Source: CAVYXZ01 sp965223835 (GTDB taxonomy: Bacteria > Chloroflexota > Anaerolineae > Aggregatilineales > Phototrophicaceae). From it: a stretch of DNA of 64,000 nt. This document shows, in pieces, positions 9,184 to 18,368 of this stretch. Within the stretch, counting starts at the first letter, position 1; every line of letters starts with the position of its first letter. A program made the translations under genes and the position numbers. Under the pieces are notes generated by a model. It saw only the letters and a list, made by a program, of their open reading frames with translations. It made no database searches and had not been told where the DNA came from. Location of the stretch: NCBI GenBank assembly GCA_965223835.1, contig CBDCXQ010000001.1:744001-808000 (forward strand), written 5' to 3'.

Positions 9184-10494
9184 CTACTGTTCAGCGAGGA
9201 ACTGGTTACGCTGTGAGGAAGTGGAATAGATGGGCAGAGTGACGGAAAATGTGCTGCCTTGCCCCACTTCACTGGCAACCTGGATGTCACCGCCGTTGCT
9301 GCGAGCAATGGTTTGGGCGATGGCTAATCCCAGGCCGGATCCGCTGTTGGTTTTGGTATTGCGGGCTTTATCGATTTTGTAAAATGGGTCGAAGATATGC
9401 TTTATATCGGCGGATGCAATGCCATCGCCAACATCCTGCACCTGAATTTGAACGCGGCTCTCATTACCAATTGTCTTAATGACTACGGGGGTGTTTGGCG
9501 GTGAGAATTTCAGGGCGTTATCAATAAGTTTGCTCACCAGTAAATGCAGTTCTTCATCGGCAATTGCCACCAGAGCCGAACAACTGTCAATCTCCAGCCG
9601 GATGCGGTTGGAGCCTGAATCCAGTTTTTCAGCGGCTAATGGCAATACCTGCGTAAGATTCGAATGGGCACGATGACCTGACTTTTGTTGGGATAGTTTC
9701 ATTAATACCAGCATCTCATCCAACACATGATCGATTTTTCCAGTCGCTTCCAGGATGCGTGATTGCACCTGTTGCAACTTCTCAATATCGTTCGCTTTAT
9801 CAATAAAATAGACATTGGTGTTGATAACCGCCAGTGGGGTACGAAAATCGTGGGAAATATTCGTGACCAGTTGCGTAATAACCTGGTCGCGTTCGCGTTG
9901 CAGGTGGAGCATCTGCTTTTCACGTTCGGCCTTGATGAGTTCGTCGGTTTGTTTGCTGATGAAGCGGATACGGGCTTGCTGGAAGAGCTTGACCACGAAG
10001 AAGATGAGGCAGATCACCAGGTAAACGATCTGTTGATCCTGGAAATCTTCGAGTGAAATGGGCACTGCTCCGAGCTGGAAGGTCACGCCCATGCAAACAA
10101 GATGCACCAGCATGAGTGCAATGGATTGCCCAATCCCGATCAGGAAGAGGCTGAGCGCCATGGGCATCAGCAGGAGCGGGTATTGCCGATCAACCTGAAA
10201 GATTGCCAGAGCCGCTAGAATCACCGCCGACGTGAGATAGGGGGGGACATAGTTGCTAATGGGATGAAATCTAGTTTTTGTCAACAAATAGGCCGCAACC
10301 GAAAATGCGGCCACCAGTGCGGCCAGGAGGGCGCGTTGCTGGCTGCCACGTAAGAGCATGATGGTCATATACATGCCGGCAAAAATAAACGACGTCAGGT
10401 TAATAACGGTGGATAGCCCGCGCTCGGATTCGTGTGCTGTGTTGGCGAGTAGCGCGTCAATACGAGTTTGGAACCAGCTTGTAAACCGCAGCAT
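9184..10494 (-). CDS. membrane sensor histidine kinase (orphan)
   Basis: 436 aa from the ATG at 10494, which has AAAGG 6-7 nt upstream; an in-frame ATG at 10548 would add 18 residues. The N-terminal ~160 residues contain several hydrophobic helices. HisKA follows with H215 in NISHDFRTPLAV, then HATPase_c with the N box (NALKFSPPNTP), G1 (DVGDGI) and G2 (GSGLGLAIAQ). All catalytic motifs are intact. No response regulator adjoins it; the nearest REC proteins are at 12.1, 30.4 and 37.6 kb. The signal is unknown; a multi-helix input domain without an extracellular loop suggests membrane or small-molecule sensing (inference). Confidence 0.85.
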   Translation of the reverse strand: MLRFTSWFQTRIDALLANTAHESERGLSTVINLTSFIFAGMYMTIMLLRGSQQRALLAALVAAFSVAAYLLTKTRFHPISNYVPPYLTSAVILAALAIFQVDRQYPLLLMPMALSLFLIGIGQSIALMLVHLVCMGVTFQLGAVPISLEDFQDQQIVYLVICLIFFVVKLFQQARIRFISKQTDELIKAEREKQMLHLQRERDQVITQLVTNISHDFRTPLAVINTNVYFIDKANDIEKLQQVQSRILEATGKIDHVLDEMLVLMKLSQQKSGHRAHSNLTQVLPLAAEKLDSGSNRIRLEIDSCSALVAIADEELHLLVSKLIDNALKFSPPNTPVVIKTIGNESRVQIQVQDVGDGIASADIKHIFDPFYKIDKARNTKTNSGSGLGLAIAQTIARSNGGDIQVASEVGQGSTFSVTLPIYSTSSQRNQFLAEQ

Positions 10495-10867
10495 TGGTAG
10501 CCTTTGGGCGGAATTATTACAGTACATTGTAGCAATATTCTGCCACAATTTAACCGGGGTTTACCAATTTTTTACGTTGTTGATTTGAGTTATATTTCGT
10601 AATTATTCCTGCGTATGAGGACATCATTATAGCGATAACAAGCCACCACTAGCATTGCTCAAACGACTGGTGCGGCGAATTTGTGATCTGCCAAATGATG
10701 AATCATGTATGTGCGTGTTGTCCATATTCCATTGGATGTCACACCAGTTACTGGCGATGTTCAGGAGTGGTTTTCGAAATCAACCAGACTTATTCGACTC
10801 CAATCGGCTCATGACGGGTTATGATTGACTATAATGTCGTTTTGAGCGGATATGCAGGGGGCGGCCT
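10495..10867. other. intergenic region between divergent kinase and methyltransferase genes
   Basis: 373 bp with no convincing ORF on either strand. A consensus TATAAT at 10830-10835 lies 33 nt before the methyltransferase start, but I see no good -35 box at the right spacing. The region must hold the promoters for both divergent genes. Confidence 0.4.
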
Positions 10868-11587
10868 ATGACGGATGATAAATTGATTGCATATGACACC
10901 TATCAAAATATCGCCGAAAGCTACGCGGTTGCGGTCAAGACAAAAGACTACAACGCCTATATTGAGCGCCCGGCGCTGCGGGCATTGGTTGATGACCTGA
11001 CCGGACAGCGCGTTCTTGACGCCGGTTGTGGTCCGGGGACCAATCTTCCATGGTTGGTGGATAAAGGAGCCAGTGCGATTGTGGGCGTTGACTTCAGTCC
11101 CAACATGATTGCGGTGGCACAGCAGCAGGCCGGTCCGCAGGTGACATTGCATGTCGCCGACATGTCACAGCCGCTACCATTTCTCGAGTCAGCCAATTTT
11201 GATACCGTGTTTTCGTCGCTCGTGGTGCATTACATCGAAGATCAAGTCGCGTTGTTCAGCGAATTGGCGCGAGTTTTGCGTCCGGGCGGACATTTTATCT
11301 TTTCGACCGGCCATCCGCTGTCCGAGCGTGAATATCATCCGGGGGATTACTTCGAAACGCGCCTGGTCCATGAACAGTGGAAGGGGTTTTCTGCTGAACC
11401 CATCGACATCTCGTTCTATATCCGTCCGCTGAGTGCCGTTACTGAGGCCCTGGCCCAGGCCGGTTTTGTGATCGAACGTCTGACCGAAGCCCGGGTTGTC
11501 CCCGAATATCAGCAAGTGAATCCCGAACGTTATGCTCGGTTGTTGGATCGTTATCCGTTTCTGTGCTTTCGGGCGCGGAAAGACTGA
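10868..11587 (+). CDS. class I SAM-dependent methyltransferase
   Basis: 239 aa. Rossmann-type methyltransferase with motif I VLDAGCGPGTNLPWL near residues 54-68, the acidic end of strand 2 in VGVDFSPNM, motif II region FDTVFSSLVVHYI and post-motif LARVLRPGGHFIFSTGHP. This is the UbiE/COQ5-like Methyltransf_11 layout. Substrate is not predictable. A small RAM-domain gene follows after 21 bp in the same direction, so the two may be co-expressed. A GGGGGCGG stretch precedes the start. Confidence 0.85.
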   Translation: MTDDKLIAYDTYQNIAESYAVAVKTKDYNAYIERPALRALVDDLTGQRVLDAGCGPGTNLPWLVDKGASAIVGVDFSPNMIAVAQQQAGPQVTLHVADMSQPLPFLESANFDTVFSSLVVHYIEDQVALFSELARVLRPGGHFIFSTGHPLSEREYHPGDYFETRLVHEQWKGFSAEPIDISFYIRPLSAVTEALAQAGFVIERLTEARVVPEYQQVNPERYARLLDRYPFLCFRARKD

Positions 11588-11608
11588 TCGATAGTTGAGG
11601 AGGGCAAG

Positions 11609-11842
11609 ATGATTGCAGCCTATATTTTGATCGACATCAGTATTGAAGTGGATGAAGCGGACGCGCTGCAAGCGATTCGTCAGATTCCGAGTGTTAAGCA
11701 GGCCCATCTCGTGGTAGGACCCAACGATTGTATCGCCTATATTGAAGCTGACGATCAAGAAGACTCAATGGCGGCACTGCGGGCAATTCGGAATGTGCCC
11801 GGTGTCCTGCGCACCGATATGCGGGCGGCGGCCCAGCTATGA
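11609..11842 (+). CDS. Lrp/AsnC-type RAM (ligand-binding) domain protein without HTH
   Basis: 77 aa. The whole protein is one RAM/ACT-like alpha-beta sandwich: AAYILIDISIEVDEADAL, then IRQIPSVKQAHLVVGPNDCI and the strand-helix AALRAIRNVPGVLRTDM. This is the C-terminal effector-binding domain of Lrp/AsnC regulators without the DNA-binding N-terminus. Stand-alone RAM proteins are known and oligomerise around amino acids. GAGGAGGG precedes the ATG closely. It follows the methyltransferase gene by 21 bp and could sense an amino acid or modulate a full-length Lrp protein elsewhere (inference). Confidence 0.75.
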   Translation: MIAAYILIDISIEVDEADALQAIRQIPSVKQAHLVVGPNDCIAYIEADDQEDSMAALRAIRNVPGVLRTDMRAAAQL

Positions 11843-12030
11843 CCTAATCTATTCGATTGACGCAGGCTTTCGCGCAAGTCCAGTTCTTAGTCTCGGTGGT
11901 CATAATGGCAAAGATCGGCTCTTGGGGCGCGTGATCTTTTGGTTCTATTTGTGCCCCTTTACTATTTCAGGAAATTCTTCATGGCGATTTTGATTGATTA
12001 AATAATTGTTACAAGTTTTCAATGTTAGAG

Positions 12031-12051
12031 TGAGATTAGATTTTAATCTCA
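12031..12051. promoter_or_regulatory. 8-bp inverted repeat upstream of hybrid kinase
   Basis: TGAGATTA (12031-12038) and TAATCTCA (12044-12051) are perfect inverted arms with a 5-nt spacer, 27 nt before the hybrid histidine kinase start, in an A+T-rich leader. It is either an operator or a leader hairpin. Confidence 0.35.
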
Positions 12052-12078
12052 GATGCATTCATATGAGAGCAACAAGCC

Positions 12079-13941
12079 ATGGTTCCAGCAAAGATTCTGA
12101 TCGTTGAAGATGAAAGTATTGTGGCGCTACATCTTAAGAGTCAGCTATCAAGCCTGGGATATGATGTCATCGGTCAAGCCTCCACTGGTCACCAGGCGGT
12201 GCAACAAGCGGGTAAGTTGAAACCGGATATTGTTTTGATGGATGTTCAATTACAAGGTGAAACCGATGGCATTGATGCGGCTGAATTTATCCGACGCAAT
12301 TGTCACATCCCAGTTGTTTACCTCACTGCATATTCTGATAAGAATACGATTGAGCGAGCGAAGATCACGGAACCTTATGCCTATTTGATCAAGCCTCTAG
12401 AAGAGCGAGAATTGCACACTGCCATCGAAATGGCGCTGTATAAACATAATACTGAGCAACAGATGCGCCAGGAGATCGTAGACGCGTTGCCCGAAGGTGT
12501 TCTACTCATTGACGCCAACCGACGGTTGATGGTGATTAACTCTAAAGCGGCGGCGTATCTATCGCTGATGTCGGATACCCAGATCGACTCACAACTTAAC
12601 AACATTGGTGATTATCCGTTCGAACAATTACTCAAGGCTGAGGGGAAGTGGCATGAGGTGGCTGTCGCTTCAAAACCGCCTCGCTTCTTTGATGTGATGG
12701 TCAAGTCTGTAGAGCATCAGATGCTTACATCCGAGATTAGCTGGGCGATCTTGCTCCAGGATGTGACTGAAAGGCGACTCGTCCAGCAACGTGCCCAGCA
12801 ACAAGAACAGCTTGCGGCTATCGGGCAGATGGCTGCCGGTATCGCCCATGATTTCAATAATATGCTTAGCGTTCTGACTCTGGGTGATTATCTCGTTTTA
12901 AACACAGAAGCAGATTTGAAACCAACCAATATCGAACGGCTGAAAAATAATGTCGTCCACATTAAACACTGCAGCGAATTGATCAATCAAGTTCTTGATT
13001 TCTGTCGACAATCACATTTCGAGTTACATCCTGTCGATTTGATGCCTGTCTTCAAAGAAAATATGAAGATGCTGCAACGTACACTACCTGAAAGCATACA
13101 TTTGGACTTTCGCTATCCTGCTGATCCGTGTGTGGCTAACGCAGATCCCACTCGTATGCAGCAAATCTTGACAAATCTCGTGGTGAACGCCCGCGATGCG
13201 ATGCCTGATGGCGGACAGCTGAGCGTTGAATTGGATTTGCTGACGATTACAGCTTATAACGAGCGACCATTGCCAGACATGAATACAGGTTCCTGGATCA
13301 AACTGAGTGTGTCGGACACGGGTCATGGAATTGAACCCGACGTATTACCTCACATTTTTGAACCGTTTTTCACTACCAAGGCACCGGGAAAGGGGACAGG
13401 GTTAGGACTTGCTCAAATCTTCGGTATCGTTCAACAGCACGCGGGATTGATTGATGTCCAGAGTGCCGTTGGTGTTGGCACCACATTCCTTATCTACCTG
13501 CCAGCGATAACCCCTTCCGCATTAACAACGACCGTGCCAACCACTGGACCGATAGACAAAATACCGGCCCATGACACCACGATTCTGATTGTTGAGGATG
13601 ATCCGATCGTGCGACGTAACCTGCGCGATGTGCTCGAAGAGTGGCGATACACAGTCTTAGAAGCAGCACATGGTCTTGAGGCCTTGCGAATATTTGAACG
13701 CAACAGTGCTGGCATTCAGATTGTTTTGACAGATATGGTCATGCCTGATATGGGCGGTCTTGAACTGTGTCAAGAATTGCGGCGGCAACGTCATGATTTA
13801 CAGATTGTAATTATGACAGGGTATGCTCCTGAAGGTTATGTGGATGAGTTTAAGCTGCTAGGCGTAGATCGCTGTCTGCAAAAACCGCTACAGGTGGATG
13901 CGTTGTATGGTGCTTTGATGCAAACAAGCGACAAACGCTAA
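12079..13941 (+). CDS. hybrid sensor kinase: REC-PAS-HisKA-HATPase-REC
   Basis: 620 aa, no membrane segments. Order: receiver domain (1-120) with phospho-acceptor D55 in IVLMDVQLQ; PAS-like region (about 130-240); HisKA with H257 in GIAHDFNNMLSV; HATPase_c with NARDAMPDGG, DTGHGIEPDV and GKGTGLGLAQIFG; C-terminal receiver (about 495-620) with D552 in VLTDMVMPDMGG. The layout resembles cytosolic PAS hybrid kinases driven by an upstream phosphorelay. It is somewhat richer in A+T than its neighbours, so recent acquisition is possible. It converges with the SDR gene 4 bp away and has no adjacent output protein. Confidence 0.85.
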   Translation: MVPAKILIVEDESIVALHLKSQLSSLGYDVIGQASTGHQAVQQAGKLKPDIVLMDVQLQGETDGIDAAEFIRRNCHIPVVYLTAYSDKNTIERAKITEPYAYLIKPLEERELHTAIEMALYKHNTEQQMRQEIVDALPEGVLLIDANRRLMVINSKAAAYLSLMSDTQIDSQLNNIGDYPFEQLLKAEGKWHEVAVASKPPRFFDVMVKSVEHQMLTSEISWAILLQDVTERRLVQQRAQQQEQLAAIGQMAAGIAHDFNNMLSVLTLGDYLVLNTEADLKPTNIERLKNNVVHIKHCSELINQVLDFCRQSHFELHPVDLMPVFKENMKMLQRTLPESIHLDFRYPADPCVANADPTRMQQILTNLVVNARDAMPDGGQLSVELDLLTITAYNERPLPDMNTGSWIKLSVSDTGHGIEPDVLPHIFEPFFTTKAPGKGTGLGLAQIFGIVQQHAGLIDVQSAVGVGTTFLIYLPAITPSALTTTVPTTGPIDKIPAHDTTILIVEDDPIVRRNLRDVLEEWRYTVLEAAHGLEALRIFERNSAGIQIVLTDMVMPDMGGLELCQELRRQRHDLQIVIMTGYAPEGYVDEFKLLGVDRCLQKPLQVDALYGALMQTSDKR

Positions 13942-13945
13942 TGAC

Positions 13946-14689
13946 TCAATCCATTCGAATGCCACCGTTAATGTCCAGCGTCGCGCCGGTGATGTAGCTG
14001 GCATATTCTGAGGCCAGGAACACGGTCATCCCAACATAGTCTTCTGGCACCCCTAGCCGTTGCAGTGGCACCGATTGGCGCAACGTTTCTAGCATGTCCG
14101 GGTCTTCCCAGCCAGCCGTCAGGTCCGTGTGTGATGGGCCGGGAGCGATACTGTTGACCGTGCCATAGGGCGCGAGATATTTGGCGAACGACTTCGTGAG
14201 CGAGATCAAGGCGGCTTTCGAGGCGGCGTACACCGATAAATCGGCCTGGCCCCCGGTTTTACCCCCCACCGACGTGATGTTGATGATGCGCCCGGTTTGG
14301 CGTTCGCGCATGTGTTTGGCGGCGGCCTGTGACAGGAAGTAAGGTCCGCGCAAGTTAATCGCCATCAGTTTATCAAAAAATGCCTGGTCAATCGCTTCCA
14401 GTGGAACGATGGGGCAGATCCCGGCGTTGTTGACCAGAATATCCACTGACCCCATCTGGGCAATGACCGCTGCAATCAGCGCCTGGCAGCTTGCCACATC
14501 ACCAGCGTCCAGGAATTTGGCGGTGGCCCGCGAACCCAGGTCGTTAGCAGTTTGCTGGGCAGCATCCGGGTCAACATCCGCGATAACCACCTGCGCCCCG
14601 GCTGCATACAATCCTGCTGCTAGCGCCTGACCAATGCCTCGTGCCGCGCCAGTTACAATGGCAGTCTTATCCTCTAAACGTATATCCAT
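13946..14689 (-). CDS. SDR-family oxidoreductase
   Basis: 247 aa from the ATG at 14689, which has GGGAGG 9 nt upstream; an in-frame ATG at 14740 would add 17 non-conserved residues. TGAARGIG is the cofactor loop, VNNAGICPIVPL carries NNAG, and the catalytic region reads NITSVGG then VYAASKAAL (Ser-Tyr-Lys). It belongs to the FabG-like group that includes L-rhamnose, L-fucose and 2-keto-3-deoxy-L-rhamnonate dehydrogenases. Since an L-rhamnonate dehydratase and a rhamnose mutarotase are on the same segment, a role in oxidative L-rhamnose breakdown is a reasonable inference. Confidence 0.85.
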   Translation of the reverse strand: MDIRLEDKTAIVTGAARGIGQALAAGLYAAGAQVVIADVDPDAAQQTANDLGSRATAKFLDAGDVASCQALIAAVIAQMGSVDILVNNAGICPIVPLEAIDQAFFDKLMAINLRGPYFLSQAAAKHMRERQTGRIINITSVGGKTGGQADLSVYAASKAALISLTKSFAKYLAPYGTVNSIAPGPSHTDLTAGWEDPDMLETLRQSVPLQRLGVPEDYVGMTVFLASEYASYITGATLDINGGIRMD

Positions 14690-14850
14690 AAATTTTTTCC
14701 TCCCGCCCGCCATTATAGCAAAGGGAGATTTTGGTTCCATTGCAGTCAGCAGAGGTCGCTAACTTTTTAGCTTTTGGGTATCATTAGCCTGGGCCGGTGC
14801 CCATTGTTTTTTGTGAAAAGACTTACTCGTGTAAGTTAAGGGGATTGCTG

Positions 14851-16294
14851 ATGCCAAAGACACCAAATATCGTATTGATGGGAATCGATTCGCTGCGGGC
14901 TGACCACATGAGCTGCTATGGCTATGACCGGTTAACGACCCCCCATCTGGACCAATTTGCGCAGGGAAGGGACGTTGTTCGAGCGCACCTACAGTGCCCA
15001 TATCCCAACCACCAGCGCCTATGCCTCAATGCTCACCGGTATGGATTGTTTTGGCACCCAGGTCGTGGCGCTGCGGCACCAGGGCGACCTGCGGCCAGAG
15101 GTCAAAACACTGGCCGAACTGCTGCGTGATTTTGGCTATAACACCACCTGCGTCGGTTTCAGTGGTAATCCGTCATCGCGTGGCTTTGATACGTATCTCG
15201 ATTATCCGGCGTGGGGTAGCTGGGACGAAGGCCGCCTGCCCAAAGCCCAGAGTCTGAACGAAGTCGCCCTGCCAGAACTCGACCGTCTGGTCGCTGATGA
15301 TAAGCCGTTTTTCTTGTTCCTGCGCCACATGGACCCCCACGCCCCTTATCTGCCACCAGCCCCCTATGAGCGCATGTTTTATCATGGTGACGAAACCGAC
15401 CCGGCTAATAAGTCGATGGAGCCGGTGCTGAACTTCGCGCCATTTGCCGACTTTTTCAAAAGCTGGATGCCGCCGGGAATCAGCGACAAAGATTATGTCA
15501 TTGCTCAATACGATGGCGAGATCGCCTACATGGACGCCTGCATCGCGTCAATTTTTACGGCGTTAGAGGCACATGGCATCTATGACGAAACACTGGTCAT
15601 TATCAACGGCGATCATGGCGAAACGCTCTATGAACATGAATGCTGGTTCGATCATCACGGCATGTATGACAATGTGCTGCACGTCCCGCTCATGATTCGG
15701 TATCCGGGCGTGATTCCGGCGGGCAAGCGTGTGACCGGCTTTAATCAACACAAAGACCTGGTGCCGACCATTATGGACCTGATGGATGTTACCGAGACCG
15801 CTATTCAGTGGCCGTCGGCCCAGCGCTTCGATGGGCAGAGTCTGCTGCCGCTGGTGCGCGGAAAAGTGGCGTCGCTCAAAAGTGAGTTTTATATCACTGA
15901 ATGTACGTGGATGCGCAAACATGGCTGGCGCACGCCAGGCTGGAAATTGATGATTGCGTTGGAACCGGACTTCCATTTTAAGCCCGAAATCGAGTTGTAC
16001 AATCTGGTGGAAGACCCCGAAGAAACTAACAATCTGGCTGAGCATGAGCCAGGGATCGTGGCTGAACTGCGCCGGCGGATGGACGCCTGGATTGCCCAAC
16101 GCGAAGCTGAGACCGGCTTGCCCAATCCGATGCATCATCAGGGTGATTGGCACGGGCACGAAGGCGTGGGTGCGTTTACTTCTTCACAGCAGGCTTACGA
16201 CACCATGCATATCGGCGATGCCAGTCAGGCGCGGCGTTTGCAGGCCCAGCAGGAAAAAGAAGCCGCCGAACAAGAAGCTCAAGAAAGTGAGTAG
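14851..16294 (+). CDS. sulfatase-fold enzyme, split by an apparent frameshift
   Basis: The N-terminus starts at the ATG 14851 (AAGGGGA upstream): MPKTPNIVLMGIDSLRADHM, the metal-binding start of the alkaline phosphatase/sulfatase fold. The reading frame changes near 14958-14966: frame one reads LDQFAQGRD, while the other carries on as REGTLFERTYSAH, so one extra base in GCGCAGGGAAGG would explain it. The rest stays open to 16294 with DPHAPYLPP, NGDHGETLYEHECWFDHHG and HVPLMIRYPG. The nucleophile motif (C/S-x-P-S-R-A-S-x-L-T-G) reads TTSAYASMLTG, with Thr in place of Cys/Ser and without P and R. A formylglycine enzyme is therefore unlikely; a Thr-nucleophile phospho- or sulfohydrolase is possible. 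An aldo/keto reductase gene follows after 9 bp. The full length would be about 480 aa. Confidence 0.8.
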
Positions 16295-16303
16295 AACATC
16301 AAC

Positions 16304-17257
16304 ATGAAAACCGTAGCACTCGGTCATTCTGGAGAGCAGGTCAGTGCATTGTGCCTGGGCGCAATGTACTTTGGCACCAAACAGGACGAAGCCGAATCGT
16401 TCCGTCTGCTGGATATGTACGTTGATGCCGGAGGTAGGTTCATCGACACGGCTAATGTCTATGCCCGCTGGATTGACGGCGCACAGGGCGGTGAGAGCGA
16501 AGCGCTGCTGGGGCGCTGGATGCAAGCCCGCAGCAACCGCGATCAGTTGTTTATCGCTACCAAAGTCGGCGCACCCTATGGGGACGTACCCGCCAGCCTA
16601 GCCGCCAAATATGTTGAGCAAGAGGTCGAGAAAAGCCTCAAACGGCTGGGCATCGAAACCATTGATCTCTACTATGCGCATCGTGATGACCGTGAAACGT
16701 CGCAGGATGAACATCTGACGGCGATGGACAAATTGGTCAAGGCGGGCAAGGTCCGCTATATCGGTGCGAGTAACTGGCGGGCCTGGCGGCTCGAAGGCGC
16801 ATGGAACCTGTGCGAAGCCAATGGCTGGGCACACCATGTCGCGTTACAGCAAAAACATTCCTACCTGATTCCCCGTGCCGGTTGGCAGCCAAGTGGTCAT
16901 CCCTACGCCAATGATGATTTCTTTGAGATCGCTGGGGTGCGCGACATGGCGGTAGTGGCCTATTCGCCGCTGGTTAAGGGAGCCTATACCCGCTCCGATA
17001 AGCCATTGCCGAATGCCTACAGTGGTCCCGACAACGAAGCTCGGTTAGCGGCCTTAAAAGCCGTATCCGCCGAAACCGGCGCGACGCCCAATCAGGTGGT
17101 GCTGGCATGGCTGATGCAGCAGGCAACGCCGCGTGTCATTCCGCTGTTTTCCGCCAGCACGCCGGAACAAATGCAAGAGAATCTCGGTGCGGTTGAACTG
17201 GAACTCAGCGCGGACCACATGCAGCAGTTGACCGGGGCCGGTTCGGGTGTGGGGTAG
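16304..17257 (+). CDS. aldo/keto reductase
   Basis: 317 aa, standard TIM-barrel AKR length. Start of the barrel LGAMYFGTKQ, catalytic Asp and Tyr in FIDTANVYARW, catalytic Lys in FIATKVG, substrate-pocket His in DLYYAHRDDRE, and NADP-binding strand in TPRVIPLFSASTPEQ. It resembles the AKR group that includes L-glyceraldehyde reductases and sugar dehydrogenases. It is directly downstream (9 bp) of the sulfatase-fold gene and 97 bp upstream of a Gfo/Idh/MocA gene, so it probably acts on a sugar or sugar-derived aldehyde. The exact substrate is unknown. Confidence 0.85.
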   Translation: MKTVALGHSGEQVSALCLGAMYFGTKQDEAESFRLLDMYVDAGGRFIDTANVYARWIDGAQGGESEALLGRWMQARSNRDQLFIATKVGAPYGDVPASLAAKYVEQEVEKSLKRLGIETIDLYYAHRDDRETSQDEHLTAMDKLVKAGKVRYIGASNWRAWRLEGAWNLCEANGWAHHVALQQKHSYLIPRAGWQPSGHPYANDDFFEIAGVRDMAVVAYSPLVKGAYTRSDKPLPNAYSGPDNEARLAALKAVSAETGATPNQVVLAWLMQQATPRVIPLFSASTPEQMQENLGAVELELSADHMQQLTGAGSGVG

Positions 17258-17354
17258 GGTTGGTTACAGGTTGGACTGTGTAGGTGAGGGGCTTAGATTC
17301 TCCCCCTACCACCGCAGCGTGTGTTATGAAGTGTGACATTAAAGGATATAAATT

Positions 17355-18365
17355 ATGACACTTAAAATTGCAGTCGTCGGCTGCGGGAACATCGGCAACC
17401 GGCATCTACAGGTCTACGGTTCGCTCGGCGATGTGGAAATCGTCGCGGTGTGCGATCTCATTGAGGAAAAATCGGACAAAGCCGCCGAGCAATATGGCTG
17501 TCAGGGATTCTATTCGGTCCAGGAGATGCTTGCCAGCGGCTTGACGTTCGATGCCGTGAGTATGTGTACCGCTGGCATCGAAAACGGCGGCGATCATTAT
17601 CAGCCAACGATGGAACTATTGGGTGCGGGGATTCCGGTTCTGGGTGAGAAACCGATCTCCAACGAGATCGACAAAGCCAAAGAGATGGTCGCGCTGGCAA
17701 AAGAAAAAAACCTGCGCTATGGCGTCAACCTCAACCATCGCTTTACCCCGGCGGCTGACCGCGCCAAAGAATGGGTTGATGCCGGGCGGCTGGGCGAACT
17801 CAACATGATCGACATGACCATGTGGATCAGCAACCCGAATGAATCCTCGCCCCATTTCCATATTCGGGCGCTGCATCCACATTCAATTGATGTGATGCGC
17901 TACTTTGGCGGCAACATCAGCCAGGTACAGGCATTCTTCAAGAAGGGCAAAGGCCGCCAGATCTGGTCCAACCTGCAAATGAACGTGCTGTTCGATAACG
18001 GCATCATCGGCCATTTGCGCGGCAGTTATGATGGTAATTTTGGTAGAGCGGGCACGTATGGGCTGGAGACGCTGGAAGTCGTTGGTTCCGACGGGCGCTT
18101 TATTTTGCAGGATGCGTGCGAACACCTGACCTTTTATCCCCGGTTTGATACGAATATCGAGACTCACGACTACCTGGGTGGCATGAAACACTTCGGTGAG
18201 ACGTTCGATTCGCGCATCAGCAAATGGGTCGAGCAAAACATTGCCGGGGTTGCGCCGGATGAAATCATTGGCTCTGGCGAGGAAGCGCTCAAGGCACAGT
18301 TGGTGATCGAAGCCGCCATCAAGTCCTGGGAAACCGGGCAAGTTGTGGATGTGGCGAGTATCTAG
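17355..18365 (+). CDS. Gfo/Idh/MocA-family oxidoreductase (copy 1)
   Basis: 336 aa. N-terminal Rossmann fold with VVGCGNIGNRH near residues 7-17, then the family signature GEKPISN near 99 with the conserved Lys, and the C-terminal alpha/beta domain containing LHPHSIDVMRYFGG. These enzymes oxidise or epimerise sugars and cyclitols with NAD(P). A close paralogue lies at 19108, with a sulfotransferase-like gene between; the copies share NLNHRFTPAA, MWI and NP-ESSP segments. Start ATG 17355 follows AAAGGA. The next gene begins 3 bp after the stop. Confidence 0.9.
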   Translation: MTLKIAVVGCGNIGNRHLQVYGSLGDVEIVAVCDLIEEKSDKAAEQYGCQGFYSVQEMLASGLTFDAVSMCTAGIENGGDHYQPTMELLGAGIPVLGEKPISNEIDKAKEMVALAKEKNLRYGVNLNHRFTPAADRAKEWVDAGRLGELNMIDMTMWISNPNESSPHFHIRALHPHSIDVMRYFGGNISQVQAFFKKGKGRQIWSNLQMNVLFDNGIIGHLRGSYDGNFGRAGTYGLETLEVVGSDGRFILQDACEHLTFYPRFDTNIETHDYLGGMKHFGETFDSRISKWVEQNIAGVAPDEIIGSGEEALKAQLVIEAAIKSWETGQVVDVASI

Positions 18366-18368
18366 CGC

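Noticed and set aside
14797..15129. A 110-aa ORF starting at 14797 as an independent gene
   Set aside because: Only its part from 14851 to about 14963 is protein-like (sulfatase N-terminus); the rest is out-of-frame reading of the sulfatase body.
17258..17354. G-rich/C-rich segment as a terminator before the Gfo/Idh/MocA gene
   Set aside because: Only four G-C pairs align (GGGG/CCCC) and no T-run follows.
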